A stretch of 64,000 nucleotides of DNA from Enterovirga rhinocerotis (GTDB lineage Bacteria; Pseudomonadota; Alphaproteobacteria; Rhizobiales; Beijerinckiaceae), in NCBI RefSeq assembly GCF_004363955.1, contig NZ_SNZR01000013.1, positions 682,001-746,000 on the forward strand, given 5' to 3'. The notes beneath the pieces are model-generated. The model was not told where the DNA came from and searched no databases. It was given only the letters and a program-made list of their open reading frames with translations. The translations under genes were made by a program, and so were the position numbers. How positions within the stretch are numbered: the first letter of the stretch is position 1; the number at the start of each line of letters is the position of its first letter. Shown here piece by piece: positions 35,809 to 44,979 of this stretch.

Positions 35809-36237
35809 GTGCTGAAGATCGTCACAGCGGCCGTCCTGGCCGCCAGCCTGGGCGCGTGCGCGAGCGCAACCAGAGGTCTCGACGAGTCGGTGACGTTCAC
35901 GTCCAATCCGCTCGGCGCCACCGTGACCACCTCGCTCGGCTATGTCTGCGCCGCGACGCCGTGCACGATCGATATCCCCCGGCGGAAGGAATTCGAGGCC
36001 GTGTTCTCGAAGCCCGGCTTCAAGACGGCCACCGTGTCGGTGAAGACCAAGCTCGCGGGGGCCGGCGCCGCGGGATTTGCCGGCAACATCCTGATCGGCG
36101 GCGTCGTCGGAATGGCGGTCGATGCCGGAACGGGCGCCACGCTCGACCACCATCCGAACCCCGTCGTCGTGACGCTCGAGCCCGAGGGGCGCGCACCGGC
36201 CCGCCGTCATGGACGCCGGCCGCGTCCGACGAGCTGA
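35809..36237 (+). CDS. Small lipoprotein with PEGA-like domain
   Basis: 142 aa from GTG 35809, with weak AAGG just upstream. MLKIVTAAVLAASLGAC is a lipoprotein signal with LGAC lipobox. VTFTSNPLGATVTTSLGYVC followed by TPCTIDIPRRKEFEAVFSKPGF resembles a PEGA beta-domain. A Gly/Ala-rich hydrophobic stretch (GAGAAGFAGNILIGGVVGMA) could insert in a membrane. The tail is Arg/Pro-rich. Upstream DNA at 35690-35720 has poly-T and poly-A runs that may be its promoter. Role unknown. Confidence 0.8.
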   Translation: MLKIVTAAVLAASLGACASATRGLDESVTFTSNPLGATVTTSLGYVCAATPCTIDIPRRKEFEAVFSKPGFKTATVSVKTKLAGAGAAGFAGNILIGGVVGMAVDAGTGATLDHHPNPVVVTLEPEGRAPARRHGRRPRPTS

Positions 36238-36292
36238 AGGCGCGCGGGGCGCCGATCCTCGTTGCGTGGGAGCAAGGGAGGCCGAGAGGCCT

Positions 36293-37201
36293 TCAGGCGG
36301 CAATCCTGTCGAAGACGAGCGATCGGTGCATCGCGGTCCCGGCCGTGACTCCGTCAGCCGACGCCCAGGTGGCGCTGTGGGGCGCGCGGGCGATGTCGCC
36401 GGCCGCGAAGACGCCCCGGATGGTGGTCTCCTTTGTCTCGTCCGTGCGGATGACGGGGCCGAGGATGCCCTCGTCCACGGCGCAGCCGAGCTGTTCGGGG
36501 ATCCGGCTGTTGAGGTGGCTCCGCGGCGCCACGTAGAGCGCCTCGATCTCCACTTTGCGTCCATCCGCCAGCGCCACATGCGACAGATGCCGGCCCGCCC
36601 CTTCCAGGGCGCGGATGGAGGCCGGCTCGATGGCGATCCCTCGTGCCGCGAGCTTTGCCGCGCTGTCGGGATCGGGCAACGCGCCGCCGTCCAGGAAGAA
36701 GGTCACGGGTCCCCATTCCCGGACGAACTCGGCCTGATGGATCGAGGCGGGGCCGGTCTGCAGCACTCCGAGCGGGCGTCCCGCGAACTCGTAGCCGTGG
36801 CAATAGGGGCAATGGAGGACGGAGGTGCCCCAGCGTTCGCTCAGCCCCTCCACCTCGGGCAGGACGTCCCTGAGGCCGAAGGCGAGCAGGAGGCGGGCAG
36901 CGTCCAGGCGCTCGCCGCTCGCGAGGGTGACGGTGAAGGCGTCGCGGACGCCGTCCGCGCCGATGGCTTCGCCCTCGCGGAAGGTCACGCTCGGATAGGC
37001 GGCGACCTGCGCGCGGGCCGCTTCGATCATGGCGCGCGGATCCTGTCCGTCCTGCCCGAAGAAGCCGTGCGAGGCCTGCGCGAAGCGGTTGCGGGGTGCG
37101 CCGGCGTCGATGATGCAGACCGAGCGCCGTGCGCGGGCGAGGTAGATCGCCGCCGACAGGCCGGCAAAGCTGCCGCCGATGACGAGAGCGTCATAGCGCA
37201 T
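36293..37201 (-). CDS. Thioredoxin-reductase-like FAD/NAD(P) oxidoreductase
   Basis: 302 aa from ATG 37201, with GAGGA seven bases upstream (ATG 37219 adds six residues). GGSFAGLSAAIYLARA binds FAD; CPYCHGYEF is the redox-active CxxC as in TrxB; GVFAAGDIARAPHSATWASA is the C-terminal FAD motif. Rather than true TrxB it resembles the shorter TrxB-like proteins paired with Rrf2 or sigma-factor regulators. The start overlaps the end of the Rrf2 gene by 11 bp, so the regulator and flavoprotein are coupled and probably share a redox role. Confidence 0.88.
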   Translation of the reverse strand: MRYDALVIGGSFAGLSAAIYLARARRSVCIIDAGAPRNRFAQASHGFFGQDGQDPRAMIEAARAQVAAYPSVTFREGEAIGADGVRDAFTVTLASGERLDAARLLLAFGLRDVLPEVEGLSERWGTSVLHCPYCHGYEFAGRPLGVLQTGPASIHQAEFVREWGPVTFFLDGGALPDPDSAAKLAARGIAIEPASIRALEGAGRHLSHVALADGRKVEIEALYVAPRSHLNSRIPEQLGCAVDEGILGPVIRTDETKETTIRGVFAAGDIARAPHSATWASADGVTAGTAMHRSLVFDRIAA

Positions 37202-37673
37202 CGGGTGTCCTCGCTTCATGGGCCGTTCTCGGGTCGAAGGCCGGGCGATGAGCCGCCATGCGGCGATGAAAATCGGCGCTGAGCGCTGCGAGCGTGACCT
37301 CGCCGAGGCGGCTCAGCAGCAGCGCTTCGGCGTCGCGGACGGCGCCGTCCATGGCGGCATTGACGGCCTGTTCGACGAGGCAGCCGGGGGCTTCGGTCCG
37401 ATTGCCGATGGCGAAGAGATCCGGGGCGCCGAGGGCGTCATAGATGTCGCGCAGCGTCACGGAGCAGAGATCGCAGACGATCCGCCAGCCTCCGCCGTGC
37501 CCCTTCTCCGACGCGACGAGCCCCTCGTCCCGCAGCCCCGCCATGATGCGGCGCACGACGACCGGGTTCGTCTGCATGATCACCCCGAGCGCCTCGGAGG
37601 TCACGGGGCCGTCCAGTTCGGCCATGTGGAGCAGGACGTGGAGCACGCCCGACAATCGGCTGTCTCGTCTCAT
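37191..37673 (-). CDS. Rrf2 family transcriptional regulator
   Basis: 160 aa. Winged-helix signature: SRLSGVLHVLLHMAELDGPV, then SEALGVIMQTNPVVVRRIMA and GLVASEKGHGGGW. Cysteines at CDLC and PGCLVEQ could sense redox state or a metal, but the three-Cys IscR pattern is not present. It is the YwnA-like type that usually controls a neighbouring oxidoreductase. A short dyad overlaps its start and suggests autoregulation. Confidence 0.9.
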   Translation of the reverse strand: MRRDSRLSGVLHVLLHMAELDGPVTSEALGVIMQTNPVVVRRIMAGLRDEGLVASEKGHGGGWRIVCDLCSVTLRDIYDALGAPDLFAIGNRTEAPGCLVEQAVNAAMDGAVRDAEALLLSRLGEVTLAALSADFHRRMAAHRPAFDPRTAHEARTPDAL

Positions 37674-37683
37674 GAAACTTCAT
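37672..37683. promoter_or_regulatory. Dyad at the Rrf2 gene start
   Basis: ATGAA-AC-TTCAT is a perfect 5-bp dyad overlapping the start codon of the Rrf2 gene, in a place fit for autorepression. Short, so chance is not excluded. Confidence 0.35.
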
Positions 37684-37723
37684 ATGTTGCGTGATGCGCC
37701 GCACGTCAACCCGCGGCGGGCGC

Positions 37724-39262
37724 TCACGCCGCGACCGTGCGCCGGTCGAGATGCGAGCGGTAGGAGATCGCCTCGGCGAGATGGATACGGCGGGGCGCGG
37801 CCTCGCCGTCGAGATCGGCGAGGGTCCGCGCGACGCGCAGGATGCGGTGGAAGCCGCGGGCCGAGAGCCGCATCGCGCCGGCCGCCTCGCGCAGGAGGCG
37901 CATGCCCTCGGGATCGGGTTTGACCACCTCTTCCAGCACGTTGGGCGGACAACTCGCATTGGTGGCCCCGGGCGAGAGGCCGAGCGCGCCGTAGCGGCTC
38001 GCCGCGATCTCCCGCGCCCGCCGGACGCGGGCGGCGACCTCGGCCGAGCCTTCGGCCGGCGGCGGCAGGATGAGGTCTGCGGCGGTGACGGCGGGGACCT
38101 CGATGGCGAGGTCGATCCGGTCGAGCAGGGGCCCCGAGATGCGCGAGGCATATTGCGCCATGCAGCGGTCGTTCGGCTGGCGCCGGCAGGCATAGCCCGG
38201 ATCGGTCGCATGGCCGCAGCGGCACGGGTTCATCGCGGCGACGAGCTGCACGCGGGCCGGGTAGGTCGTGCGGTGGTTGGCCCGGGCGATCATCACCTCG
38301 CCGGTCTCGAGCGGCTGGCGCAGCGCGTCCAGCACGCCGGGCTGGAACTCGGGCAGTTCGTCGAGGAAGAGCACCCCGTGATGGGCGAGCGAGATCTCGC
38401 CGGGCCGCGCATTGATGCCGCCGCCGACGAGCGCTGCCATCGAGGCGGAATGGTGCGGCGCGCGGAAGGGCCGCCGGCTGGACAGGGCACCCTCCGCGAG
38501 CTGTCCCGCGACGGACTGGATCATCGAGATTTCGAGGAGCTCGGCGGGACCGAGCGGCGGCAGGATCGAGGGCAGGCGCTGCGCCAGCATCGACTTGCCG
38601 GAGCCCGGCGGGCCGCTCATGAGGAGATTATGGCCGCCGGCCGCGGCGATCTCGAGCGTGCGCTTGGCGCTTTCCTGGCCCTTGATGTCGCGCAGGTCCG
38701 GCAGCGGGCCGGAGGAGGGGGCGACGGCCGGCTCGGGCCGCGCCATGACCTGATCGCCCTTGAAGTGGTTCGCGAGCTGGATCAGCGAGCGCGGCGCAAG
38801 GATGTCCGCGTCGCGGCTCGCCCAGGCCGCTTCCGGGCCGCAGGCGGCGGGGCAGATGAGACCGTGCCCGCGGGCATTGGCGGCGATCGCCGCCGGCAGG
38901 ACGCCCGCGACCGCGGTGATCGAGCCGTCGAGGGCGAGTTCGCCGAGGACGGTGTAGCCGGCGAGCGCATCGGGCGGGATCGCGCCGATGGCGGCCATGA
39001 TGCCGAGCGCGATGGGCAGGTCGTAATGCGAGCCCTCCTTCGGCAGATCCGCCGGCGCGAGGTTCACGACGATGCGCTTGGCGGGCATGGCGAGGCCCGA
39101 GGCGAGGAGGGCCGCGCGCACCCGCTCCTTGGATTCGCCCACGGCCTTGTCCGGCAGGCCGACCAGCACGAAGGCGACGTTGCCGTTCGAGATCTGCACC
39201 TGCACGTCGACGGCCCGGCCCTCGATCCCCTCGAAGGCGACGGTGGAAACGCGAGTGACCAT
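37724..39262 (-). CDS. comM: YifB/ComM family Mg-chelatase-like AAA ATPase
   Basis: 512 aa. N-terminal Lon-like domain (VEVQ-type start: GIEGRAVDVQVQISNG, VLVGLPDKAVGESKERVRAA), Walker A GPPGSGKSMLAQRL, Walker B GVLFLDELPEF, a zinc-type Cys cluster (MNPCRCGHATDPGYACRR) and the C-terminal Mg-chelatase domain. ComM is a hexameric helicase that drives branch migration during natural transformation in Vibrio and is widespread as YifB. It stands 50 bp upstream of the Rrf2 gene's promoter, same strand. Confidence 0.94.
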   Translation of the reverse strand: MVTRVSTVAFEGIEGRAVDVQVQISNGNVAFVLVGLPDKAVGESKERVRAALLASGLAMPAKRIVVNLAPADLPKEGSHYDLPIALGIMAAIGAIPPDALAGYTVLGELALDGSITAVAGVLPAAIAANARGHGLICPAACGPEAAWASRDADILAPRSLIQLANHFKGDQVMARPEPAVAPSSGPLPDLRDIKGQESAKRTLEIAAAGGHNLLMSGPPGSGKSMLAQRLPSILPPLGPAELLEISMIQSVAGQLAEGALSSRRPFRAPHHSASMAALVGGGINARPGEISLAHHGVLFLDELPEFQPGVLDALRQPLETGEVMIARANHRTTYPARVQLVAAMNPCRCGHATDPGYACRRQPNDRCMAQYASRISGPLLDRIDLAIEVPAVTAADLILPPPAEGSAEVAARVRRAREIAASRYGALGLSPGATNASCPPNVLEEVVKPDPEGMRLLREAAGAMRLSARGFHRILRVARTLADLDGEAAPRRIHLAEAISYRSHLDRRTVAA

Positions 39263-39417
39263 GGAGACGCCTCGGAGCCGCCGGACAAGTCTATCGGGCC
39301 GCTCGGCGACGTCAAGAACAAGTCATGAACAGATTCCAGCTCGCCCGAAAGGCGTGACGCGCGCGCCACGACGGATTAAGGGCTCTGCGCCGATCGCTCC
39401 TGCAGCGCGACCCATCC

Positions 39418-40752
39418 ATGGCGAAGCCGCTCCACCGCCGCCTGCCTCTCTGGCTCCGCCTGACGATGGCGACTGGCCTGCTCCTCATCGGCGTCGCCGC
39501 GTCCTTCGGCGTCTATCGCTACCTGTCGAGGCCCGTCACGCTGACCATCGCCGTGAGCGAGGAGGGCCATACCCTGCAACTGCTCAACGCCTTGGCCGGG
39601 CGGATGGCGGAGACCAGCAAGGACCTTCGGCTGAAGGTGGTTCCGACCTCGCGTATGCTCGAGGCTGCGTCTCTCTTCGGCGCCGGCAAGGTCGATCTCG
39701 CCGTCCTGCGGGCCGATCTCGAAAACCAGGGCGATGCGCGTGCGGTCGCGATCATCGCCCAGTCCGTCGTGCTGCTGTTCCTGCCTCACGGCTCGCCGGT
39801 CGAGGATGTCGACGGTCTGAAAGGGAAGACGATCGGGGTCGTCGACGGAGACGTCAACGGTCGCATCGTGGGCGCCATCGCCGAGAGCTATGGGTTCGAC
39901 CGGGCGAGGTTCCGCGACCTGACGCGCGAGGATGCGCGCACGGCGCTGCAGACGCGCCAGGTCCAGGCGCTGCTGGTCGTCACCCCCCTGACATACCGGG
40001 CGCTCGCGACCATGAGGGCGCAGTTCGGGCTGAAATCGAAGCAGCGTCCTGAACTCCTGGCGATCGATCAGGCTGCGGCGATCGCGGCCGGCGCGCGCTA
40101 TCTGGAGAGCCATGAACTGCCGAAGGGCACGCTCTCGGGCTCGCCGTCCCTGCCGGACGAGGATCTGACGACGCTGCAGGTGCCGGTGAACATCGTGGCG
40201 CAGCGCAAGCTCGACGATGCGACCGTCGCCGCCCTGACCCGGTTCATCATCGATGCGAAGGGCGAGCTCTCCGGCAAGTACCCGGCCCTCGCGTTGCTGC
40301 GAGCGCCGGAGACCGAGAAGGATGCCTACATCCCGCTGCATCCCGGCGCGGCCGCCTATTACGAAGGCGACGAGAAGAGCTTCTTCGACAGGTATGGCGA
40401 TGCGCTGTTCTACGGTCCGATGGCGCTCGGCGGTCTCGCATCCCTGTTCGCCGGGCTTTGGCGGTTCCTGGCGATCGGCGCGCCTGCGCCCGACGCCCAT
40501 CCCGTCGTGCGCCTCGTCGGGCTCCTGCCGCGGATCCGGGCGGCCACCGACGAGGCGGTGCTCGATGCGATCGAGGACGAGATCGACGATATCGTGGCGC
40601 CTGAACTGTCGGATCGCACCGAACGGCAGGCGGACGAGAAGGGGTCCGACCTCGAACTCGCGGTCTCGCGCCTGGAGCAGGCGGTCGCGCGTCGGCGCAG
40701 AACTCTGGCGGGCGGGGGAGACCGGACGGCAGAGGCCGGATTCGCGCTGTGA
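39418..40752 (+). CDS. TAXI-family TRAP solute-binding protein, membrane-anchored at both ends
   Basis: 444 aa. An N-terminal segment (LRLTMATGLLLIGVAASFGV) is probably a signal anchor. The body (about 40-320) is a TAXI substrate-binding fold (LTIAVSEEGHTLQLLNALAG, then GKVDLAVLRADLENQG and KTIGVVDGDVNGRIVGAIAE). A second membrane segment (FYGPMALGGLASLFAGLWRF, about 325-350) is followed by a charged cytoplasmic C-terminus with a coiled coil. No TAXI permease gene is near. Such orphan forms may act as sensors or pair with a distant permease. Confidence 0.85.
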   Translation: MAKPLHRRLPLWLRLTMATGLLLIGVAASFGVYRYLSRPVTLTIAVSEEGHTLQLLNALAGRMAETSKDLRLKVVPTSRMLEAASLFGAGKVDLAVLRADLENQGDARAVAIIAQSVVLLFLPHGSPVEDVDGLKGKTIGVVDGDVNGRIVGAIAESYGFDRARFRDLTREDARTALQTRQVQALLVVTPLTYRALATMRAQFGLKSKQRPELLAIDQAAAIAAGARYLESHELPKGTLSGSPSLPDEDLTTLQVPVNIVAQRKLDDATVAALTRFIIDAKGELSGKYPALALLRAPETEKDAYIPLHPGAAAYYEGDEKSFFDRYGDALFYGPMALGGLASLFAGLWRFLAIGAPAPDAHPVVRLVGLLPRIRAATDEAVLDAIEDEIDDIVAPELSDRTERQADEKGSDLELAVSRLEQAVARRRRTLAGGGDRTAEAGFAL

Positions 40753-40938
40753 GCACGGCCTCGCCTCCGGTCTGGCGAACGTGATCGCGGCTCAATTTTT
40801 ACCGCGGGAGCTGCTCATAATTCCGGCAAGGGGGGCTTGCCCGGCGTCTGGCGCGCGACAATAGTGGTCCTTGTGACGAGCCATAGTCCCGCGCTTCAGC
40901 CAGCGGCCCTGCCGACGACGACCGCAGGGATTTCCGTC

Positions 40939-41736
40939 ATGGCCGGCCGCGTCGGCGTCCGCGCCCTGATCGTTCTCGCCTACGTCATCATCTTCGCGCC
41001 GATGGTGACGGTCGCGATCATCTCCTTCTTCGACCAGGAGATCGTCAGCGTGCCGCCCGAGGCCCTGACCCTCAAATGGTACGTCAACGCCTGGGCTCAG
41101 CGCGATTTCGCGCGCGGCTTCGTGACCTCGCTCCAGATCGCCTCGATCGCGACCCTGATCGGGGTGCCTCTCGGGACGCTGGCCGCCCTCGGCCTGGCCC
41201 GCTCCTCCTTCCGGGGCAAGGAGGCGGTCAATACCTTCCTCCTGGCGCCGCTCGCAGTGCCGGCGATCGTTGCGGGCTCGGCCCTGTATCTCTACTACGT
41301 CATGGCCGAGAACGTCCTCGACATGGACATCAAGGGGACGCTCGGCGGCCTCATCGCGGCGAACGTGCTGCTGACGATCCCGTGGACCGTCCGGCTCGTC
41401 AGCGCGAGTCTCGCCGGGCTCGATCGCTCGGCCGAGGAGGCCGCCGCCAATCTCGGCGCGCGGCCCTTCACCGTGTTCCGCCGCATCACCCTGCCGATGA
41501 TGCGGCCCGGCATCGTCGCCGCGGCGCTGTTCTCCTTCGTCGCGAGCTTCGAGAACCTGGAACTGAACCTGCTTCTCGTCGGACCGGGGCGGGTGACGCT
41601 GCCCGTCGCGATGCTGAGCTATCTGGAGTTTCGCATGGACCCGACGCTGGCGGCCGTCGCCACCGTGCAGATCGCACTCATCGCCGCGATGATGCTGATC
41701 ACCGACCGTTTCGTGAAGCTGTCGCGGGTCGTCTGA
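40939..41736 (+). CDS. ABC transporter permease, PotC-like
   Basis: 265 aa from ATG 40939, with AGGGA eight bases upstream; GTG 40873 and TTG 40837 would extend it by 22 or 34 residues. Six membrane segments; the ATPase-coupling loop is AEEAAANLGARPFTVFRRIT, the EAA motif. It resembles the second inner-membrane permease of polyamine/opine/Fe3+ (PotC/PhnV) importers. It overlaps the ATPase start by one base. First gene of a five-gene unit. Confidence 0.9.
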   Translation: MAGRVGVRALIVLAYVIIFAPMVTVAIISFFDQEIVSVPPEALTLKWYVNAWAQRDFARGFVTSLQIASIATLIGVPLGTLAALGLARSSFRGKEAVNTFLLAPLAVPAIVAGSALYLYYVMAENVLDMDIKGTLGGLIAANVLLTIPWTVRLVSASLAGLDRSAEEAAANLGARPFTVFRRITLPMMRPGIVAAALFSFVASFENLELNLLLVGPGRVTLPVAMLSYLEFRMDPTLAAVATVQIALIAAMMLITDRFVKLSRVV

Positions 41737-42809
41737 TGGGAACGCTCACGCTCGACGGCCTCGTGAAGCGCTACGGTCCCTCGACCGCGGTCGAGCGGGT
41801 CGATCTCGAGGTGCGGCAGGGCGAACTGGTCTCGCTGCTCGGCCCCTCCGGCTGCGGCAAGACGACGACGCTGCGCATGGTCGCCGGTTTCATCGAGCCG
41901 ACGGCCGGACGCATCCTCATCGGCGGGCGCGACGTCACGCGGGCTCCGGCCTATGCGCGCGATACGGGCATGGTGTTCCAGTCCTACGCGCTCTTCCCCC
42001 ACATGAGCGTCGCGGAGAATGTCGGCTTCGGGCTCGAGATGCGGAAGGTCGGCAGGGCCGAGCGCGAGAGCCGGGTGATGGAGGCGCTCCGGCTCGTCCG
42101 GCTCGATCATCTCGCCGCGCGGCTGCCGCGGGAATTGTCGGGCGGCCAGCAGCAGCGCGTGGCTCTGGCTCGGGCGCTCGTCGTCAACCCGGCCGTCTTC
42201 CTGCTCGACGAGCCCCTGTCGAACCTCGACGCCAAGCTGCGCGCCGAGGTCCGTCTCGAGATCAGGCAGTTGCAGCAGCGGCTCGGGCTCACGACGCTCT
42301 TCGTCACGCATGACCAGGACGAGGCGCTGGCGATGTCAGACCGGCTCGTCGTGCTCGCCGCGGGCAAGGTCCAGCAGGTCGGCTCGGCCGAGGATCTCTA
42401 CGAGCGCCCGGCCAACGCCTTCGTCGCGGGGTTCGTCGGACGCTGCAACGTCCTGGCCGGCGCGCTCGAGGGGCCGGGGCGGTTCCGGCTCGAGGCCGGC
42501 GCGGTCCTTCCGTGCGGGCCGGACGAGACGGGCGTTCCCTCTCACGCGGCCCGGCTCGTGGCGCTGCGGCCCGAACGGATCGCCATCGCGGCGGGGGAGC
42601 GGGGCGAAGGCCTGCCGGCCCGGATCACGGCCGTGACCTATCTCGGGGCCGAGACCGAATACCACGCCGATCTCGGCGGCACGACGTTGCTCGTGATCCG
42701 ACCGACCCCGCCTCACGGGGATCCGCTGCGACGGCTTGCCGTCGAGGACCGCGTCACGCTTCAATGGGACCCGGCCGCCGCCCGTCTGATCGCGGGCGAG
42801 GCCTCATGA
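41736..42809 (+). CDS. ABC transporter ATPase, PotA/CysA-like with TOBE domain
   Basis: 357 aa. Walker A G36-PSGCGKT-T43, Q loop FQSYALFPHMSV, signature LSGGQQQRVALARA, Walker B FLLDEPLSNLD, H loop FVTHDQDEAL. The C-terminal 100 residues form a TOBE regulatory domain (LVALRPERIAI, then ITAVTYLGAETEYHADLGG). It powers the importer with the flanking permeases. TGATG junction with the permease gene. Confidence 0.94.
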   Translation: MGTLTLDGLVKRYGPSTAVERVDLEVRQGELVSLLGPSGCGKTTTLRMVAGFIEPTAGRILIGGRDVTRAPAYARDTGMVFQSYALFPHMSVAENVGFGLEMRKVGRAERESRVMEALRLVRLDHLAARLPRELSGGQQQRVALARALVVNPAVFLLDEPLSNLDAKLRAEVRLEIRQLQQRLGLTTLFVTHDQDEALAMSDRLVVLAAGKVQQVGSAEDLYERPANAFVAGFVGRCNVLAGALEGPGRFRLEAGAVLPCGPDETGVPSHAARLVALRPERIAIAAGERGEGLPARITAVTYLGAETEYHADLGGTTLLVIRPTPPHGDPLRRLAVEDRVTLQWDPAAARLIAGEAS

Positions 42810-42882
42810 CGATCTGAACGCTCCGATCCAGGTTCTCCGGGGAGCGGATGCGCCCCGGCTTCAACAAAAAGGGGAACAGGCC

Positions 42883-43917
42883 ATGATCATCACCCGTCGC
42901 CACGCCCTTGCCGGCGCGTCGGCCGCCATCGCGGCCGGTGCCTTCGGCGGCCCCGCTGCAGCCCAGGCGAGCGAAGTCGTCGTCGGAACCTGGGGCGGCG
43001 ATTACGGCGCGCTGCTGCAATCGGAGATCGACCAGCCGCTGATGAAGCCGATGGGCATCTCGGTCTCGCAGGACATCGCCAACAACGATCCGCGCCGCAC
43101 CAAGCTCATGGCGGAGAAGGGCTCGCGACGATCCAGCATGGACGTCGCCTGCATGAACGACATCGATTCCTACACGCTGAGCCAGGCCGGCATTCTCGAG
43201 ACCGTGCCCACCGACCAGGTGCCGCGAACCGCCGAAGTCCTGCCGGTCTTCAAGAAGCCGCACTCCATTCCGCACATCTATTCGGCGATGGTCGTTCTCT
43301 ACAATCCGGACAAGATCACGACGCCGCCGAAATCCTATGCCGACCTGTTCGATCCGAAATATGCGGGCCGGGTCGGGTATTCGGATATCCTCTACAGCTT
43401 CAACATGGCCGCCGCGAATATCGGCGCGGGCGGAACGCCGAACGATTTCTCCGCGGGCAGGAAGGCCCTGCTCGAGCTGAAGAAGCAGAACCCGAGGGTC
43501 TATCCGTCCAACGAGGCCCTCGCCGCCGCGCTGAAATCGGAAGAGGTCTGGATCTCGACGATGTGGCTCGCGCGGGGCTTCATGTGGAAGAAGGGCGGTA
43601 TCCCGATCGCCTGGGCGGTGCCGGAGGAGGGCGCGATCCCGATCCTGTTCGAGGCCGGCGTGCCGAAAAACTCGCGGGCGAAGGATGCGGCCTTCAAGTA
43701 TCTCAACGCCATGCTCGACCCGAAGGCCCAAGTCGCCTTCGCCGGCAAGATGGGCTACGTGCCGACCGTCAAGGATGCGAAGCTTCCGGAGGATCTCGCC
43801 AAGGAGATCAGCCTGACCGAGGCCCAGCAGGCCAAGCTCCGCCCGCTCGATTACGAGTTCATGCAGAAGGAGCGGGGCCAGATCCTCGATTTCTGGAACA
43901 AGGAATTCAAGGCGTGA
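42883..43917 (+). CDS. Periplasmic binding protein, PotD-like (SBP_bac_8)
   Basis: 344 aa. MIITRRHALAGASAAIAAGA is a twin-arginine-like signal with cleavage after AQA. The mature part (EVVVGTWGGDYGALLQSE) follows the polyamine/opine/thiamine binding-protein pattern. LVLYNPDKI-type strand VVLYNPDKITTPPKSYADLF and YPSNEALAAALKSEEVW fit the hinge region. The ligand is not readable. Placed between the two permease genes, an unusual order; a mosaic repeat separates it from the next permease and could adjust relative expression. Confidence 0.9.
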   Translation: MIITRRHALAGASAAIAAGAFGGPAAAQASEVVVGTWGGDYGALLQSEIDQPLMKPMGISVSQDIANNDPRRTKLMAEKGSRRSSMDVACMNDIDSYTLSQAGILETVPTDQVPRTAEVLPVFKKPHSIPHIYSAMVVLYNPDKITTPPKSYADLFDPKYAGRVGYSDILYSFNMAAANIGAGGTPNDFSAGRKALLELKKQNPRVYPSNEALAAALKSEEVWISTMWLARGFMWKKGGIPIAWAVPEEGAIPILFEAGVPKNSRAKDAAFKYLNAMLDPKAQVAFAGKMGYVPTVKDAKLPEDLAKEISLTEAQQAKLRPLDYEFMQKERGQILDFWNKEFKA

Positions 43918-43927
43918 CCATTGCTGG

Positions 43928-44049
43928 TGAATGCTTCGGGACGGGCCGCCATGCGGCCCTCCTCGGCATGACGCCGATGGTCGATGGCGGAATCGCAAAG
44001 GGGCGTCATGCCGAGGAGCCGGCCGAAGGCCGGCGTCTCGAAGCACCCA
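43928..44049. repeat. Mosaic inverted repeat, type D
   Basis: Arms CTCCTCGGCATGACGCC (43959-43975) and GGCGTCATGCCGAGGAG (44002-44018) are exact inverses. Each is extended outward by its own hairpin (GGGCCGC/GCGGCCC and GCCGGCC/GGCCGGC) and a GCTTCG/CGAAGC block. A further TTCCGGG...CCCGGAA element follows to about 44095. Located within the ABC operon. Confidence 0.8.
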
Positions 44050-44106
44050 TCATGGGTTCCGGGCTCGATGCCGGGCGTCGTCCCGGAATGACGGCGGTCG
44101 CCTGAC

Positions 44107-44952
44107 ATGCCCGCCGCCACGCTCGTCGTTCCGGCCTGCCTGCTCGTCACGGCGCTGCTCGTCGGGCCGATGGTTTATCTCGGCCGCATCTCGCTGAACC
44201 ATTACGACGCGTCCTCGATGATGACCGAGGCGCTGACGCTCGAGAACTATGTCCGGGCCGTCGCCGACCCCTATTATCGCGGCGTGATGGCGACGACGCT
44301 CACGATGGCGCTCGTCTGCACGACGACGACGCTGATCCTCGGCTTTCCGGTCGCATACTGGATCGCCCGGATGCAGAGCAGCTGGAAGAGCCTCGTCACG
44401 GTGATGACGCTGATGCCGCTTCTCGTCGGCAATGTCGTGCGCGTCGCGGGCTGGGTCGGGCTCCTCGGCAACCAGGGCTTCGTGAATGCGGGTCTGCAAG
44501 GGGTCGGCCTGATCGATGAGCCGATCAGGATCCTCTACACGCCCTTCGCCGTGGCGCTCGGCACCGTCGCGGTCGTTTTGCCCTACATGATCCTGACGCT
44601 GGCTTCGGTGATCGAGGCGATCCCGCGCAACGTTGAGGAAGCGGCCGCCAATCTCGGCGCGCCCCCCGCGACGGTGTTCAGCCGGGTCGTCTGGCCGCTG
44701 GCGCTGCCGGGCGTCGCGGCCGGCTGCACGCTCGTCTTCATCCTGTGCATGAACACCTTCGCGACGGCCGTCCTTCTCGGCGGCTCGCAGTTCAAGATGA
44801 TGGCGCCGGCCGTCTACGACCAGTTCTCGAAGGGCTCGAACTGGCCCTTCGGCGCGGCGCTCGCCTTCATCCTCTTGATCGCGACGCTGACGCTCACCGT
44901 GCTCGGCAGCGTCCTGATCGCGCGGCGGTCGCGCCGACGGGTGGCCGCATAA
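44107..44952 (+). CDS. ABC transporter permease, PotB-like
   Basis: 281 aa. Six membrane segments, start VVPACLLVTALLVGPMVYLG; EAA loop NVEEAAANLGAPPATVFSRV. It matches the first permease of polyamine/opine importers and pairs with the permease at 40939. It starts at the end of the mosaic repeat; the amidohydrolase follows 27 bp later. Confidence 0.92.
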   Translation: MPAATLVVPACLLVTALLVGPMVYLGRISLNHYDASSMMTEALTLENYVRAVADPYYRGVMATTLTMALVCTTTTLILGFPVAYWIARMQSSWKSLVTVMTLMPLLVGNVVRVAGWVGLLGNQGFVNAGLQGVGLIDEPIRILYTPFAVALGTVAVVLPYMILTLASVIEAIPRNVEEAAANLGAPPATVFSRVVWPLALPGVAAGCTLVFILCMNTFATAVLLGGSQFKMMAPAVYDQFSKGSNWPFGAALAFILLIATLTLTVLGSVLIARRSRRRVAA

Positions 44953-44979
44953 ACACTCTGGGACATTCGGGAGGAAACC

